A stretch of 57,011 nt of DNA from Nostoc sp. RI_552 (lineage in GTDB: Bacteria > Cyanobacteriota > Cyanobacteriia > Cyanobacteriales > Nostocaceae): NCBI GenBank assembly GCA_016124525.1, contig WGNO01000065.1, positions 1-57,011 of the forward strand, read 5' to 3'. Made by a program: the position numbers and the translations under genes. A model generated the notes under the pieces. It did not search any database. It saw only the letters and a list, made by a program, of their open reading frames with translations, and was not told the origin of the DNA. Below are positions 7,765 through 17,972 of this stretch, piece after piece (the first letter of the stretch is position 1; every line of letters starts with the position of its first letter).

Positions 7765-10221
7765 ATGTATGAACTTTTTCAGACCGCCCTAGGCAGAGAA
7801 GAAAAAAACTGTCTAAGTGAATTTATTTTGGAATTAAGTGCTGCGGGCAAAAATTACCTTTTAAGAAATGAGATTTTACATACTTTTAATGAATACTGTC
7901 AGAAATCCCAAAAGCCTCCTTACTTTTATCACTCGTCTTCCATCGGCAGGTTAATTCATAACACCCACGAAATAATTTTAGAACAAAAAGGCACTTGGTT
8001 CGTTGTTCGCCCGAAGATTGCCAGCCAAGAAATATGGAGATTAAAAGCCGATTGCTCTCGATTTGAAGAGATGACACCCCAAAAGTGGTTGGATGTAAGC
8101 GATGGCCTTGTTAACCGCCACCAACCTCACATTCTGGAAATTGATTTTCAACCATTTTCGGAAAAATCGACGAGAATTAATGACCCCAGAAACATTGGTC
8201 AAGGTTTAGCTTTTCTAAATCGTTATTTATGTGAACAACTATCTAATGACGCAAATCATTGGCTAGAAATATTATTTCAAGCATTATATGAATTGACTTA
8301 TGATAAAAAACCACTGCTCATTAGCGATGGCGCAAAGCCCAGGTCCGCAGGTAATAGCATTTCTTCTGGTATAGACCTAAGCCAGCAAATTAAACGAGCG
8401 CTGAAATTTTTGCATGAGCGACCTCCTGAAGAACCCTACGCCAATTTTCGCTCTGAATTGCAACAACTTGGTTTTGAACCAGGATGGGGTAACACCTGTG
8501 GGCGCATATCAGAAACCTTAGAACTTTTAGAACAACTCATTGACAGTCCCCAACCAGCTATTTTAGAAGCCTTTGTCGCCCGTGTCCCTGCTATTTTCCG
8601 CGTTGTACTCGTTTCCATACATGGCTGGGTTGGTCAACAAGATGTTTTAGGTAGAGATGAAACACTGGGTCAGGTGATTTATGTCCTCGAACAAGCCCGC
8701 AGTTTAGAAAATAAGCTCCAAGAAGAAATCAAACTTGCTGGTCTTGACTTATTAGGTATAAAGCCCCATGTAATCATTCTCACTCGGCTTATCCCTAACT
8801 GCGAAGGTACAGAGTGTAATTTAAAGTTAGAAAAAGTCCAAGATACTGAAAATGCTTGGATATTACGCGTTCCCTTTCGCGAATTCAATCCTGATATTAC
8901 CAACAATTGGATTTCTAAATATGAAATTTGGCCTTATTTAGAAACCTTTGCTATGGATGCGGAAAAAGAACTATTAGCTCAATTCCAAGGTTGTCCGAAT
9001 CTGATTGTTGGTAACTACAGCGATGGTAACTTAGTAGCTTCTCTACTTTCCCGCAGATTACAAATAACTCAGTGTAATATAGCCCATTCTTTAGAAAAAC
9101 CTAAACATTTATTTAGTAATCTATATTGGCAAGACTTAGAAGACCATTATCACTTTTCGGCACAATTCACCGCCGATTTGATTAGCATGAATGCCGCGGA
9201 CTTTATTATTACCTCATCTTATCAGGAAATTGTCGGCACACCAGACACAATAGGGCAGTACGAGTCCTACAAGTGTTTTACCATGCCTCAGCTATATCAT
9301 GTAGTTGATGGCATTGATTTATTTAGCCCCAAATTCAACATGGTACCACCGGGAGTAAGTGAAAACGTCTTTTTTCCTTGCAGCGAAAAATATCGGCGAG
9401 ATGGAGAATTTACCAGAAAAATTCACAATCTAATTTTTAACTGTACACAAAAGGAAATCCTAGGACATTTAGATAGTCCTGACAAGCGACCCATCCTGGC
9501 AGTTGCACCCATTACTTTCATCAAAAATTTGACTGGACTGGCTGAATGCTTCGGTAAAAATCAGCTATTACAGGAGCATTCTAACTTGATATTTTTAACT
9601 AGTAAACTGTATCCACATGAAGCGAAAAAACCAGAAGAAGCAGCGGAAATTCAAAGATTCCACGACATAATTAATCACTATAATCTCCATGGAAAGATTC
9701 GCTGTATTGGAATGCGCCTTCCCAGCCGTGACCTTGGGGAAGCCTACAGAGTAATTGCCGATGCTAGGGGAATTTATGTCCACTTTGCCCGCTTTGAGGC
9801 CTTTGGTCGGAGCATTTTGGAAGCAATGATTTCCGGCTTGCCAACTTTCGTTACTAAATTTGGCGGTGCTTTAGAAATTATTGATGAGCTAGAAAATGGA
9901 TTTCATATTAATCCTACAGACTTAGAGGGAACGGCGCATAAAATTTTACATTTCATTACTAAATGTGATAGTCAGCCGCAATATTGGGAAGAAGTTTCCC
10001 AGGCAATGATCCAAAGAATTATGAATAAATATAATTGGCAGCTAAACACGAGTCAAGTACTATTGCTGGCTAAAATATTTAGCTTCTGGAACTTTGCATT
10101 GCCGGAAAACAAGGCAGCCAAACATCGCTATATTGAAATGTTATTTTACTTAATTTTTAAATCTAGAGCCGAAAAAATTTTAGAACAACATATGCAGTAT
10201 TATGTTGCCATAAAAAGTTAA
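7765..10221 (+). CDS. susB: Sucrose synthase homologue (SusB-like) with altered donor-site motifs
   Basis: An 818-residue GT4 protein that is collinear with cyanobacterial and plant sucrose synthases (N-terminal regulatory part with AAGKNYLLRNEIL, then IGNYSDGN-type GNYSDGNLVASLL, HFSAQFTADLI and the C-terminal GT-B domain). Sucrose synthase interconverts sucrose plus NDP with NDP-glucose plus fructose. The E-X7-E motif is present (FEAFGRSILE, Glu about 678 and 686). Two normally invariant donor-site pieces are changed: PDTGGQ is DETLGQ at about 298-303, and ARLDRxKN is APITFIKN at about 581-588, which loses the arginine after the alanine but keeps the lysine. The MYEL start is typical. A TATAAT at 7754-7759 ends 5 nt before the ATG, so it either is not the promoter or gives a leaderless transcript. 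A GH65/phosphoglucomutase fusion follows after 43 nt. Activity as a true sucrose synthase is uncertain. Confidence 0.85.
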   Translation: MYELFQTALGREEKNCLSEFILELSAAGKNYLLRNEILHTFNEYCQKSQKPPYFYHSSSIGRLIHNTHEIILEQKGTWFVVRPKIASQEIWRLKADCSRFEEMTPQKWLDVSDGLVNRHQPHILEIDFQPFSEKSTRINDPRNIGQGLAFLNRYLCEQLSNDANHWLEILFQALYELTYDKKPLLISDGAKPRSAGNSISSGIDLSQQIKRALKFLHERPPEEPYANFRSELQQLGFEPGWGNTCGRISETLELLEQLIDSPQPAILEAFVARVPAIFRVVLVSIHGWVGQQDVLGRDETLGQVIYVLEQARSLENKLQEEIKLAGLDLLGIKPHVIILTRLIPNCEGTECNLKLEKVQDTENAWILRVPFREFNPDITNNWISKYEIWPYLETFAMDAEKELLAQFQGCPNLIVGNYSDGNLVASLLSRRLQITQCNIAHSLEKPKHLFSNLYWQDLEDHYHFSAQFTADLISMNAADFIITSSYQEIVGTPDTIGQYESYKCFTMPQLYHVVDGIDLFSPKFNMVPPGVSENVFFPCSEKYRRDGEFTRKIHNLIFNCTQKEILGHLDSPDKRPILAVAPITFIKNLTGLAECFGKNQLLQEHSNLIFLTSKLYPHEAKKPEEAAEIQRFHDIINHYNLHGKIRCIGMRLPSRDLGEAYRVIADARGIYVHFARFEAFGRSILEAMISGLPTFVTKFGGALEIIDELENGFHINPTDLEGTAHKILHFITKCDSQPQYWEEVSQAMIQRIMNKYNWQLNTSQVLLLAKIFSFWNFALPENKAAKHRYIEMLFYLIFKSRAEKILEQHMQYYVAIKS

Positions 10222-10264
10222 AACATTTTTATAGCTAATTGGGAATTTAACATAGAGATTGACC

Positions 10265-13198
10265 ATGAACAAAAAAAGTCCCAATCACCATTTCATCTAT
10301 ACAGACTCCATACTGATTGAAACTGAACTTGACCCTGATCAGTTGCATTCAAAAGAAACCGTCTTCACCATCGGCAACGGATACTTGGGAACAAGGGGTA
10401 CTTTTGAGGAAGGCTATATTCGTGCACTGCCGGCTACTTTCATTCACGGTGTCTATGATGATGTCCCTATAGTTTATACAGAACTAGCCAATTGCCCCGA
10501 TTGGTTACCATTGGCATTAAGTTTCAATGGTCATCACTTTCGTTGCGATTACGGAGAAATATTGGGCTATGAGAGACAACTAGACTTGCGTCAAGGTCTT
10601 CTTAGCCGTTCCGTGCGTTGGCGCAGCCCCGGTGGCAAAACCATAGACATTTACTTTGAACGCTTTGCCAGTTTAGCTGACCAGCATATATTAGGGTTGC
10701 GCTGTCAGATAACGCCGGTAGATTTTGATGGGACAATTGAAATTCAGGCTAGTATTAACGGCTATCCAGAGAACCAAGGTTTTAATCATTGGGAAGCAAT
10801 TGACCAGGGTAAAACGGAACAAGGAATTTGGTTACACAGCCGAACTCGGGGATCCCGGATTGATATTGGCATGGCAGCAAGGATGGTAATATCGGGAGTA
10901 AAAACAGCCTTAGAAGCGCATACTGCTCCTGGCTACCCCACCTTAAATGCAACTTTTGTCGCTACACCACAGCAGACAGTAACAGTAGAGAAAATTGTTA
11001 CGGTTTTTACCTCACGGGATACTTTGCAACCAGTGGCAGCAGCTCAAGAAAAACTCGCCTATTTACCAGATTACAGTGCCTTGCTTGAAGCCAGCACTCA
11101 AGTATGGGATAAAGTTTGGCAGTACAGTGATATCTTGATTGAGGGGGATAGTAAAGCCGCTTTTGCTGTTCGCTACAATCTTTTTCAGCTGCTAATTGCC
11201 GCTCCAAGGCATGATGAGAAAGTCAGCATTCCTGCTAAAACTCTTTCGGGTTTTGGGTATCGTGGTCATGTTTTTTGGGATACAGAAATTTTTATTCTGC
11301 CCTTTTTTACCTTCACCCAACCTGCTCTAGCACGTAATTTACTGACTTACCGCTATCACACCTTAAGTGGAGCGCGACGCAAGGCATGGCATTATGGGTA
11401 TAAGGGGGCGATGTATGCTTGGGAAAGTGCTGTAACAGGTGATGAAGTCACACCACGTTGGTCACTCCCCAGCGATTTTTACGGTGAAGATATCCGGATT
11501 TGGTGTCGTGATCACGAAATCCACATCAGTTCAGACATTTCCTATGCCGTCTGGTACTACTGGCAAGCAACTGCTGATGATGAATGGATGCAAAAGTTCG
11601 GTGTAGAGATTATTTTAGATACCGCCATCTTTTGGGGTAGTCGAGTTGAATTTAATTTTGAGGAAAATCGTTATGAAATTCGTGGGGTGATAGGAGCAGA
11701 TGAGTATCACGAATTCGTACACAATAACAGCTTTACAAACCGGATGGTGCAATGGCATTTAGAAAAAGCCATCATAGTTGATGATTGGTTACGTCAAAGC
11801 TTCCCAGAACGAGCTAAGGAATTAGAAGATAAACTACAACTCACCCCGGAAACAAAAAGCCACTGGGAAGATATCGCCGCTAAACTCTGGATTCCTCACC
11901 ACACCTCAACGGGATTAATTGAGCAATTCGAGGGATTTTTCCAATTGCAAGATGTTAATTTAAACGACTATGAACCACGCACGCGCTCGATGCAAGCCAT
12001 TTTGGGCATCGAAGAAACCAACAAATTGCAGGTACTCAAGCAGCCAGATGTATTGATGCTGTTGTATTTGATGCGGGAATCAGCAGATTTTCCCTACAAT
12101 CAAAAATCATTAGAAGCCAATTGGGACTACTACGCACCCCGCACAGATATTACTTATGGTTCATCTCTAGGACCGGCAATTCATGCAATTTTAGCTTCAG
12201 ATTTAGGCAAATCGGCAGAAGCTTATGAACGTTTTATACAAGCAGCAATGGTGGATCTCGAAGACAGGCGAGGTAACACCGCCGAAGGTATTCACGGGGC
12301 TAATGCTGGTGGGATTTGGCAAGCTGTGATTTTTGGTTTTGCTGGTATTCAATTGACGCAAAGTCAACCCACTGCCAATCCCCACTTACCCCAGGGGTGG
12401 ACACGCCTGAAGTTTAAACTGCACTGGCGCGGTGAATGGCATGATTTTGATCTCCGTCCCAAACAAATTACCCAGAAGAAGAGCGACAAGGAATTTCTTT
12501 TATTTTCTCCTTCATCTTTCCAAACATCCTCTAACATCCGAGGGGTAATCTTTGACCTCGATGGTGTGTTAACAGATACAGCAGAATATCACTATCAAGC
12601 TTGGCAGAAACTAGCAGATGAAGAGGGTATAGAGTTTAATCGGCAAGCTAATGAAGCTTTACGGGGTATATCTCGTCGGGCTTCCCTGATGCTGATTATT
12701 AAGAATAAAAAATATTCTGAAGCAGAAATTCAGGAGATGTTAGAGCGTAAAAATAGATACTACGTGGAAATGATATCCAACATTACACCCCAGGATGTGT
12801 TACCAGGTGCGATGGCTTTACTGGATGAGTTAAGAGCAAATAACATTAAAATCGCCATTGGTTCAGCCAGCAAAAATGTGCAGATGGTTGTAGAACGGTT
12901 GGGAATTGCTGATAAAGTTGATGCCATGGCAGATGGTTATAGTACACCACAAGCAAAGCCTGCACCGGACATCTTCCTGTGTGCAGCGGACAAACTAGGA
13001 CTTCCACCAAAGCAATGTGTGGTGATTGAAGATGCTGCTGCGGGGGTAGAAGCTGCTCTAGCCGCTGGTATGTGGGCAATAGGCTTAGGACCATCGGAAC
13101 GAGTGGGTGCGGCTCATATTGTTTTGCCTAGCCTAGCAGGTGTGAGGTGGCTAGAGTTGCAAGACCAATTGAGAGAAACTGATCCACAAAAACAATAA
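10265..13198 (+). CDS. GH65 disaccharide phosphorylase fused to beta-phosphoglucomutase
   Basis: A 977-residue two-enzyme fusion. Residues about 1-745 are a glycoside hydrolase family 65 protein (maltose, trehalose, kojibiose or nigerose phosphorylase group), with the GADEYHEF segment carrying the likely catalytic Glu at about 480 and the phosphate-site region EGIHGANAGGIW. Residues about 758-977 are a HAD beta-phosphoglucomutase: DLDGVLTDTAEYHYQAW with the two catalytic Asp, GSASKN and KPAPDIF. The pair would cut an alpha-glucoside with phosphate to beta-glucose 1-phosphate and turn that into glucose 6-phosphate. I prefer the ATG at 10265, which has AGAG 7 nt upstream, over the TTG at 10259. 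It follows the SusB-like gene closely and is probably cotranscribed. Which disaccharide it uses cannot be read from the sequence. Confidence 0.92.
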   Translation: MNKKSPNHHFIYTDSILIETELDPDQLHSKETVFTIGNGYLGTRGTFEEGYIRALPATFIHGVYDDVPIVYTELANCPDWLPLALSFNGHHFRCDYGEILGYERQLDLRQGLLSRSVRWRSPGGKTIDIYFERFASLADQHILGLRCQITPVDFDGTIEIQASINGYPENQGFNHWEAIDQGKTEQGIWLHSRTRGSRIDIGMAARMVISGVKTALEAHTAPGYPTLNATFVATPQQTVTVEKIVTVFTSRDTLQPVAAAQEKLAYLPDYSALLEASTQVWDKVWQYSDILIEGDSKAAFAVRYNLFQLLIAAPRHDEKVSIPAKTLSGFGYRGHVFWDTEIFILPFFTFTQPALARNLLTYRYHTLSGARRKAWHYGYKGAMYAWESAVTGDEVTPRWSLPSDFYGEDIRIWCRDHEIHISSDISYAVWYYWQATADDEWMQKFGVEIILDTAIFWGSRVEFNFEENRYEIRGVIGADEYHEFVHNNSFTNRMVQWHLEKAIIVDDWLRQSFPERAKELEDKLQLTPETKSHWEDIAAKLWIPHHTSTGLIEQFEGFFQLQDVNLNDYEPRTRSMQAILGIEETNKLQVLKQPDVLMLLYLMRESADFPYNQKSLEANWDYYAPRTDITYGSSLGPAIHAILASDLGKSAEAYERFIQAAMVDLEDRRGNTAEGIHGANAGGIWQAVIFGFAGIQLTQSQPTANPHLPQGWTRLKFKLHWRGEWHDFDLRPKQITQKKSDKEFLLFSPSSFQTSSNIRGVIFDLDGVLTDTAEYHYQAWQKLADEEGIEFNRQANEALRGISRRASLMLIIKNKKYSEAEIQEMLERKNRYYVEMISNITPQDVLPGAMALLDELRANNIKIAIGSASKNVQMVVERLGIADKVDAMADGYSTPQAKPAPDIFLCAADKLGLPPKQCVVIEDAAAGVEAALAAGMWAIGLGPSERVGAAHIVLPSLAGVRWLELQDQLRETDPQKQ

Positions 13199-13490
13199 AT
13201 TGACAAGTTTTTTCCAGGATAAGATTTTATATCTATTCAATTAAAAATATTCCTGAGCAAGCAATTAAGTATATCTTGGATACATTTACCAAAATTTTCA
13301 GCTTCACGGATGATGACCATCCAGCAACAGAGGTTCAACCTTTTGAAGGCTATCCTCTTGGCCACAGAAATAATTGAAATCATAGTTAAACATTGTTTTA
13401 ACCAAGTTTATCGAGTTATCAACAATGTTAAACATTGAAGTCAGGCAAATTTTCTTGCTTCTCAGAGTTACTCTGGGTTGAGAAAAGTTT

Positions 13491-15170
13491 TTATTTGATA
13501 AATGTTGATTTAATAGCATCACCAGCTTCCTTAATTTTCTGCACAATCGGTTCTTGATTATGCAAAAACATACGCGCACAATTGCGTCCTGGAATTCCAG
13601 AAATTGAACCACCAGGATGAGTTCCGGCACCAGTAAGATATAAATTCTGAATGGGGGTTTGATAATTAGCTAATTCTGGCAACGGACGAAAACAAAGCAT
13701 CTGTTCTAAACTCATGTCGATATGGTAGTAGTTACCCTTGTAAGATCCGAGACGTTCTGCTAATTCAGGGGGGCTTTCCACATAACTGGCAATGATTGAA
13801 TGTTTGAGGTTGGGGGAATACTGAGCCAGTTTATCAATTACTCTGTCTGCAACTTTGTGTTTTAGTTCATCTGTCCAACCAGTACCTTTTAACCCTGTAC
13901 CTTCTGCACCTGCAATTTGATAAGGGGCAAAAAACTCTATCCAGAGTGTATGCTTTCCTGGTGGTGCCATTGAAGAGTCTAGAGCTGTAGGCATCACGAG
14001 ATACATGGAGGGGTTTTCGTCAGGAATTTTGCCAAAAGTAATTTGACTATGAGCTTGTTCCACGTGGTTGACAGAATCTGCAATCAGAACCGAACCCATG
14101 AGATAATTATCTTGGTGGTTGTGATGTATAAAATGCAATGGTGCGGATAAAGCGCAATCAATTTTGAGGATGGTTTCATTGTTGTTCACAATGCGACGAT
14201 GTAATCTTGCCCGCAAATTCCCATCAGCACTATCTACATCGCCAGGATCCACTAGTTGCAGAAATAAGCGTTTGGCATCAATACTTGAGATTACCCCTTT
14301 TTTGGCTCGATATTCTTGACCACCAGTTACGCACACACCCACAGCTTTACCATTATCTACCAAAACTTTTTCTACTTTTTGTTCGGTGAGGATAACACCA
14401 CGTTTATGAGTTACCAATTTTACCAAAGCTGCAATTAGTGCGCCACTACCGCCACGGGGTCTAGCCATCCCAGGATGATGACGCAACATCATCATCATTG
14501 CCCCAAAGGACATGGCTTTTTGGGAGGGAGGAGAACTGAGTTCTGCTGAGAGTCTGGCTAAAGGCGCTTTGACAAACTCAGAATCAAAATACTCGTTAAT
14601 ATTATCTATGGCGCTAGTAAGTAAGGTACGCAGTAAATCAAGGGTTGTATAAGATCCCCCCAACATGGAAAACAAGTCTTGCAGATGAGTCAGATTATAA
14701 TTGCCAGCGATATCAACAATTGATTTGGGTGCTGCATTGAAGTAGGGAGTCACTGCTTGGATGAAACGTTGCCAAAAGTCAGCATATTCAGCGTACTTTT
14801 GAGCATCACGTTCACTATAACGGGCAATTTCCGCACAAGTCTTTTCTATAGATTTATGAGCTAAAAAATACTTACCATCAGGATGGGGGCAAAAGACCAC
14901 GGGATCGCAATTCAGGTATTCTAAACCGTACTTATACAGTTCTAATTCTTGGATGACAGGCCCTAGGAAAATAAACAGATGGTTAATAGCGCAAGGGTTA
15001 AATTTAAAACCAGGTGCTTGATTAGGCATTAGTTCTTCAGTTGTGGAACCACCACCGGGGAGCCATCGCCTTTCCAATAACAAGACGCTATAACCAGCTT
15101 TCAGCAGGTAGCCAGCGCAAACTAACCCATTATGACCAGCGCCAATAATTACAACATCATAGGCTTCCAT
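13491..15170 (-). CDS. crtO: Beta-carotene ketolase, CrtO type
   Basis: A 559-residue FAD enzyme of the phytoene-desaturase-like CrtO group that adds a keto group to beta-carotene, giving echinenone. It follows the remembered Synechocystis CrtO nearly end to end: VVIIGAGHNGLVCAGYLL for FAD binding at the N terminus, FNPCAINHLFIFLGPV, ARPRGGSGAL, GVISSIDAKRLFLQLV, HTLWIEFFAPYQIAG, and YLTGAGTHPGGSISGIPGRN near the C terminus. It converges with the phosphorylase fusion across a 292-nt gap, and is followed by menF on the same strand with 100 nt before it; no functional link to either is evident. Confidence 0.95.
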   Translation of the reverse strand: MEAYDVVIIGAGHNGLVCAGYLLKAGYSVLLLERRWLPGGGSTTEELMPNQAPGFKFNPCAINHLFIFLGPVIQELELYKYGLEYLNCDPVVFCPHPDGKYFLAHKSIEKTCAEIARYSERDAQKYAEYADFWQRFIQAVTPYFNAAPKSIVDIAGNYNLTHLQDLFSMLGGSYTTLDLLRTLLTSAIDNINEYFDSEFVKAPLARLSAELSSPPSQKAMSFGAMMMMLRHHPGMARPRGGSGALIAALVKLVTHKRGVILTEQKVEKVLVDNGKAVGVCVTGGQEYRAKKGVISSIDAKRLFLQLVDPGDVDSADGNLRARLHRRIVNNNETILKIDCALSAPLHFIHHNHQDNYLMGSVLIADSVNHVEQAHSQITFGKIPDENPSMYLVMPTALDSSMAPPGKHTLWIEFFAPYQIAGAEGTGLKGTGWTDELKHKVADRVIDKLAQYSPNLKHSIIASYVESPPELAERLGSYKGNYYHIDMSLEQMLCFRPLPELANYQTPIQNLYLTGAGTHPGGSISGIPGRNCARMFLHNQEPIVQKIKEAGDAIKSTFIK

Positions 15171-15271
15171 AACTACATCTAGGGAAGTAAAGTATATTTC
15201 CTGATGTTAGAAGCTACCGTAATGATCTAAATCTTTCGTGGGTTATATGATTTTTTTCTTGATAAAGAGAT

Positions 15272-16687
15272 TTAAACCAATGCTTTTAGCAGGGCCTGTA
15301 GTTTCAGCTGCACCTCGGCAAACTCTTTATCAGGATCAGAACCCGCGACGATACCAGCACCAGCATACAGTCTAGCGCGATTGCCATCTATTAATGCTGA
15401 ACGAATACCAACTATAAACTCGCAGTTACCGCTAGCATCTATCCAACCCAAAGGCGCAGCATATAACCCCCTCTCAAAGGTTTCGTAACGACGAATTTCT
15501 GCACAAGCAAAATCTCGAGTTGCACCGGCAACGGCTGGGGTAGGATGGAGTTGAGAGACTATCTTTAACGGGTGGATGTTGCCAGGAACCATGGCAGTAA
15601 TTGGTGTCCATAAATGCTGAATGTTAGATAATTGTCTCAGGCGCGGTGCTAATACCTGGGGTAACAAACCTAGCTTGGTTAGACGTTGAGTAATGAAATC
15701 AATTACCAGAGAATGTTCGTGTCTTTCTTTTATACTATTTAATAAGCGATTGGCATGAGCAGCATCTTCTGCAGGTGTTTTACCTCTGGGTGCGGAACCG
15801 GCTAAAGCATCAGAGACTAAGTTTTGATTGTGAATACTAATTAATCGTTCTGGACTGGCACCAATAAAGTTTTGCCCTTTACCATTGCTGGTAGAAAAAA
15901 TATAACAATTCGGATGTATTTGGCGGAGATTGTTTAATGATTGAAATAAATTAAAAAATTTGCTTGACCTCACATCTAAGGCATTTGCTAGCACAATTTT
16001 ACTTAAATAGCTAGAACGAATTTTTTCTACAGCAGATCCAACTGCAAATTTAAAATCTTCACCATTAGTTACAGATTGTTTGCTAAATTTGGTTGGTAAC
16101 TTTTCCAAATTTGGAGAAGAATATTCTATGGACTGAATTTGTGAAATTTTCTCATGCAACTCCTGGAGGATATTTTCCAGGTTTACACTGGGTTTGATAA
16201 TTATATTGTTAACTAATATGCAGTGTTTATTTTTGACGGCTATTTGCCAACGAGGGAGAAAAATTGTAGCAGATGGAAATGGATAATCTATTTGGGAATT
16301 TTGATCAAAAAAGCTGAAATAACAAAAAAAGTGAGGTCCGGCGAAACTTGTCTCAGTTGTACCAAAGTTTATTATCTTTTTTTGACAAGATTTGATAAAA
16401 TCTTCAGCTTCATTAAAACGCTCTTTTCCATCAATTTCTAACTTTGCTACAGTATCAATGGCTGCAATCGCTTCTCCTTTACCCTGATTCTCAAAGTAAC
16501 AATTTATTTCATTTGGTTGCGTAAGTTTATTTAATATAAGTAAGGGATCTACCCAGTCAATAGCAAGGGAAATACTGACAATGTGCCGAGAATTATTCTT
16601 AAGGCAATTTTCCTGAAGGTTTAACAGAAAATAGTATAGTTCTTTGTGGTGGACAAAGAAGTTGCTGCGACATGGTAAAACTGTCAT
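15272..16687 (-). CDS. menF: Isochorismate synthase
   Basis: A 471-residue chorismate-utilising enzyme that makes isochorismate, the first committed step of phylloquinone synthesis. The C-terminal half has the family signatures GSAPRGKTPAEDAAHAN, ERHEHSLVIDFI, LHPTPAVAGATRDFA and YAGAGIVAGSDPDKE. The N-terminal half is variable as usual. It is divergent from menA-menC-menE (start 17044), an arrangement that supports MenF over salicylate-type synthases. The stop is 101 nt from crtO on the same strand. Confidence 0.93.
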   Translation of the reverse strand: MTVLPCRSNFFVHHKELYYFLLNLQENCLKNNSRHIVSISLAIDWVDPLLILNKLTQPNEINCYFENQGKGEAIAAIDTVAKLEIDGKERFNEAEDFIKSCQKKIINFGTTETSFAGPHFFCYFSFFDQNSQIDYPFPSATIFLPRWQIAVKNKHCILVNNIIIKPSVNLENILQELHEKISQIQSIEYSSPNLEKLPTKFSKQSVTNGEDFKFAVGSAVEKIRSSYLSKIVLANALDVRSSKFFNLFQSLNNLRQIHPNCYIFSTSNGKGQNFIGASPERLISIHNQNLVSDALAGSAPRGKTPAEDAAHANRLLNSIKERHEHSLVIDFITQRLTKLGLLPQVLAPRLRQLSNIQHLWTPITAMVPGNIHPLKIVSQLHPTPAVAGATRDFACAEIRRYETFERGLYAAPLGWIDASGNCEFIVGIRSALIDGNRARLYAGAGIVAGSDPDKEFAEVQLKLQALLKALV

Positions 16688-17043
16688 GGATCTAGCAATA
16701 GTAAAGTTTTTTTAAGTTAACTTTCTAAAGTGTTATTAAACGTGGTCGTATTTCTACAGGTAACACATTCAGTTGCCACTTCACCAGAGTATGGTTTGCT
16801 TTATTTATGGTGCTCCCAGAGGCTGAACAGATATGCCTAGTTTTGCTTTGCAGCTAAGACAATTTACTAACGAGAGGTTAGATAGTAGAGGATGGCGTAA
16901 ATAGCACAAACATTTCCAGTGGAGCAAAAGGCTATTATATGAGCTTTTTGACTTTTGACTGCCCCCCAGGACTGGTGGTGTCTCTCGAAACTGTAAAATT
17001 TTATGTATAAGTAAAGTTACTGTAATCTCATTAATTACGACTG
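16688..17043. other. Divergent control region between menF and menA
   Basis: 356 nt without a supported gene. It must hold the promoters of menF (minus) and menACE (plus). I found no tRNA, hairpin terminator or clear operator in it. Confidence 0.45.
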
Positions 17044-17949
17044 ATGACTACAAAGCAGGTTGCAAATCCTAAAATTAAATTATGGATAGCGGCAATTAAA
17101 CCGCCTATGTACAGTGTTGCTATCATGCCCATTTGGGTAGGAACAGCAGTAGCTTTTGCAGAAACAAGGAATTTTAACTTAGGAATATTTTCTACTTTTA
17201 TAGCTGCGGCAATTTTAATTTTAGCTTGGGAAAATATTAGTAATGATGTCTTTGATTCAGAAACAGGAATTGACAAAAATAAACATCATTCTTTAGTGAA
17301 TTTAACAGGGAATAAGCTATTAATATTTTGGTTAGGAAACTTGTGTTTAGCTGCGGGCTTATTGGGAATAATCGCCATTGGTATTTGGCAAAATGACCCC
17401 ACTGTCATCGGTTTAATTTTGCTGTGCTGCCTATTGGGTTACACGTACCAAGGGCCTCCTTTTCGCTTAGGATATCAGGGGTTAGGGGAAATTATTTGTT
17501 TTTTTGCCTTTGGCCCTTTGGCGATGGCAGCAGGATATTACAGCCAAACTCAAAGTTGGTCAACCACTAGTTTGGCAGCCTCGGTGATTGTGGGCATTGC
17601 CACCAGCCTAATTTTATTTTGTTCACATTTTCACCAAGTTAAGGATGACATAGCTGCCGGCAAGCGATCGCCTGTTGTCCGTTTGGGTACGGCAAAAGCA
17701 GCCCAAGTCCTCTATTGGTTTACTGGGAGTATTTATCCCCTGATTTTGCTATTTGTTTTGTGGGGAATTTTCCCAGTTTGGACTTTAATGAGTTGGCTGA
17801 GTTTACCCTATGCTTTCCAGTTATGTCGCCATGTTCAACAAAATCATCATCTACCGGAAAAGGTAAGTAATTGCAAGTTTATTGCGGTTAATTTACATTT
17901 TTTCTGTTGTTTGCTCTTGGGTTTAGGGTTTATTTTCGTGGGTGGATAA
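17044..17949 (+). CDS. menA: 1,4-dihydroxy-2-naphthoate phytyltransferase
   Basis: A 301-residue UbiA-family membrane prenyltransferase that attaches the phytyl chain to the naphthoquinone ring in phylloquinone synthesis. The first Asp-rich motif is NDVFDSETGIDKNKHH at about residues 65-80 and the second is KDDIAAGKRSPVVRLG at about 200-215; several hydrophobic segments separate them, as expected for eight to nine membrane helices. The ATG at 17044 precedes the first conserved block IAAIKPPMYSVAIMPIWVG. menC starts 23 nt after its stop. Confidence 0.94.
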   Translation: MTTKQVANPKIKLWIAAIKPPMYSVAIMPIWVGTAVAFAETRNFNLGIFSTFIAAAILILAWENISNDVFDSETGIDKNKHHSLVNLTGNKLLIFWLGNLCLAAGLLGIIAIGIWQNDPTVIGLILLCCLLGYTYQGPPFRLGYQGLGEIICFFAFGPLAMAAGYYSQTQSWSTTSLAASVIVGIATSLILFCSHFHQVKDDIAAGKRSPVVRLGTAKAAQVLYWFTGSIYPLILLFVLWGIFPVWTLMSWLSLPYAFQLCRHVQQNHHLPEKVSNCKFIAVNLHFFCCLLLGLGFIFVGG

Positions 17950-17972
17950 GATTGAGTGGCAAAGAGTCAGCG

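Noticed and set aside
13304..13630. 108-codon minus-strand frame overlapping the crtO 3' end
   Set aside because: Most of it is crtO in another frame and the rest is intergenic; no domain seen.
17907..17972. N-terminal extension of MenC overlapping menA
   Set aside because: The codons are the end of menA in another frame; the ATG at 17973 starts the conserved part.
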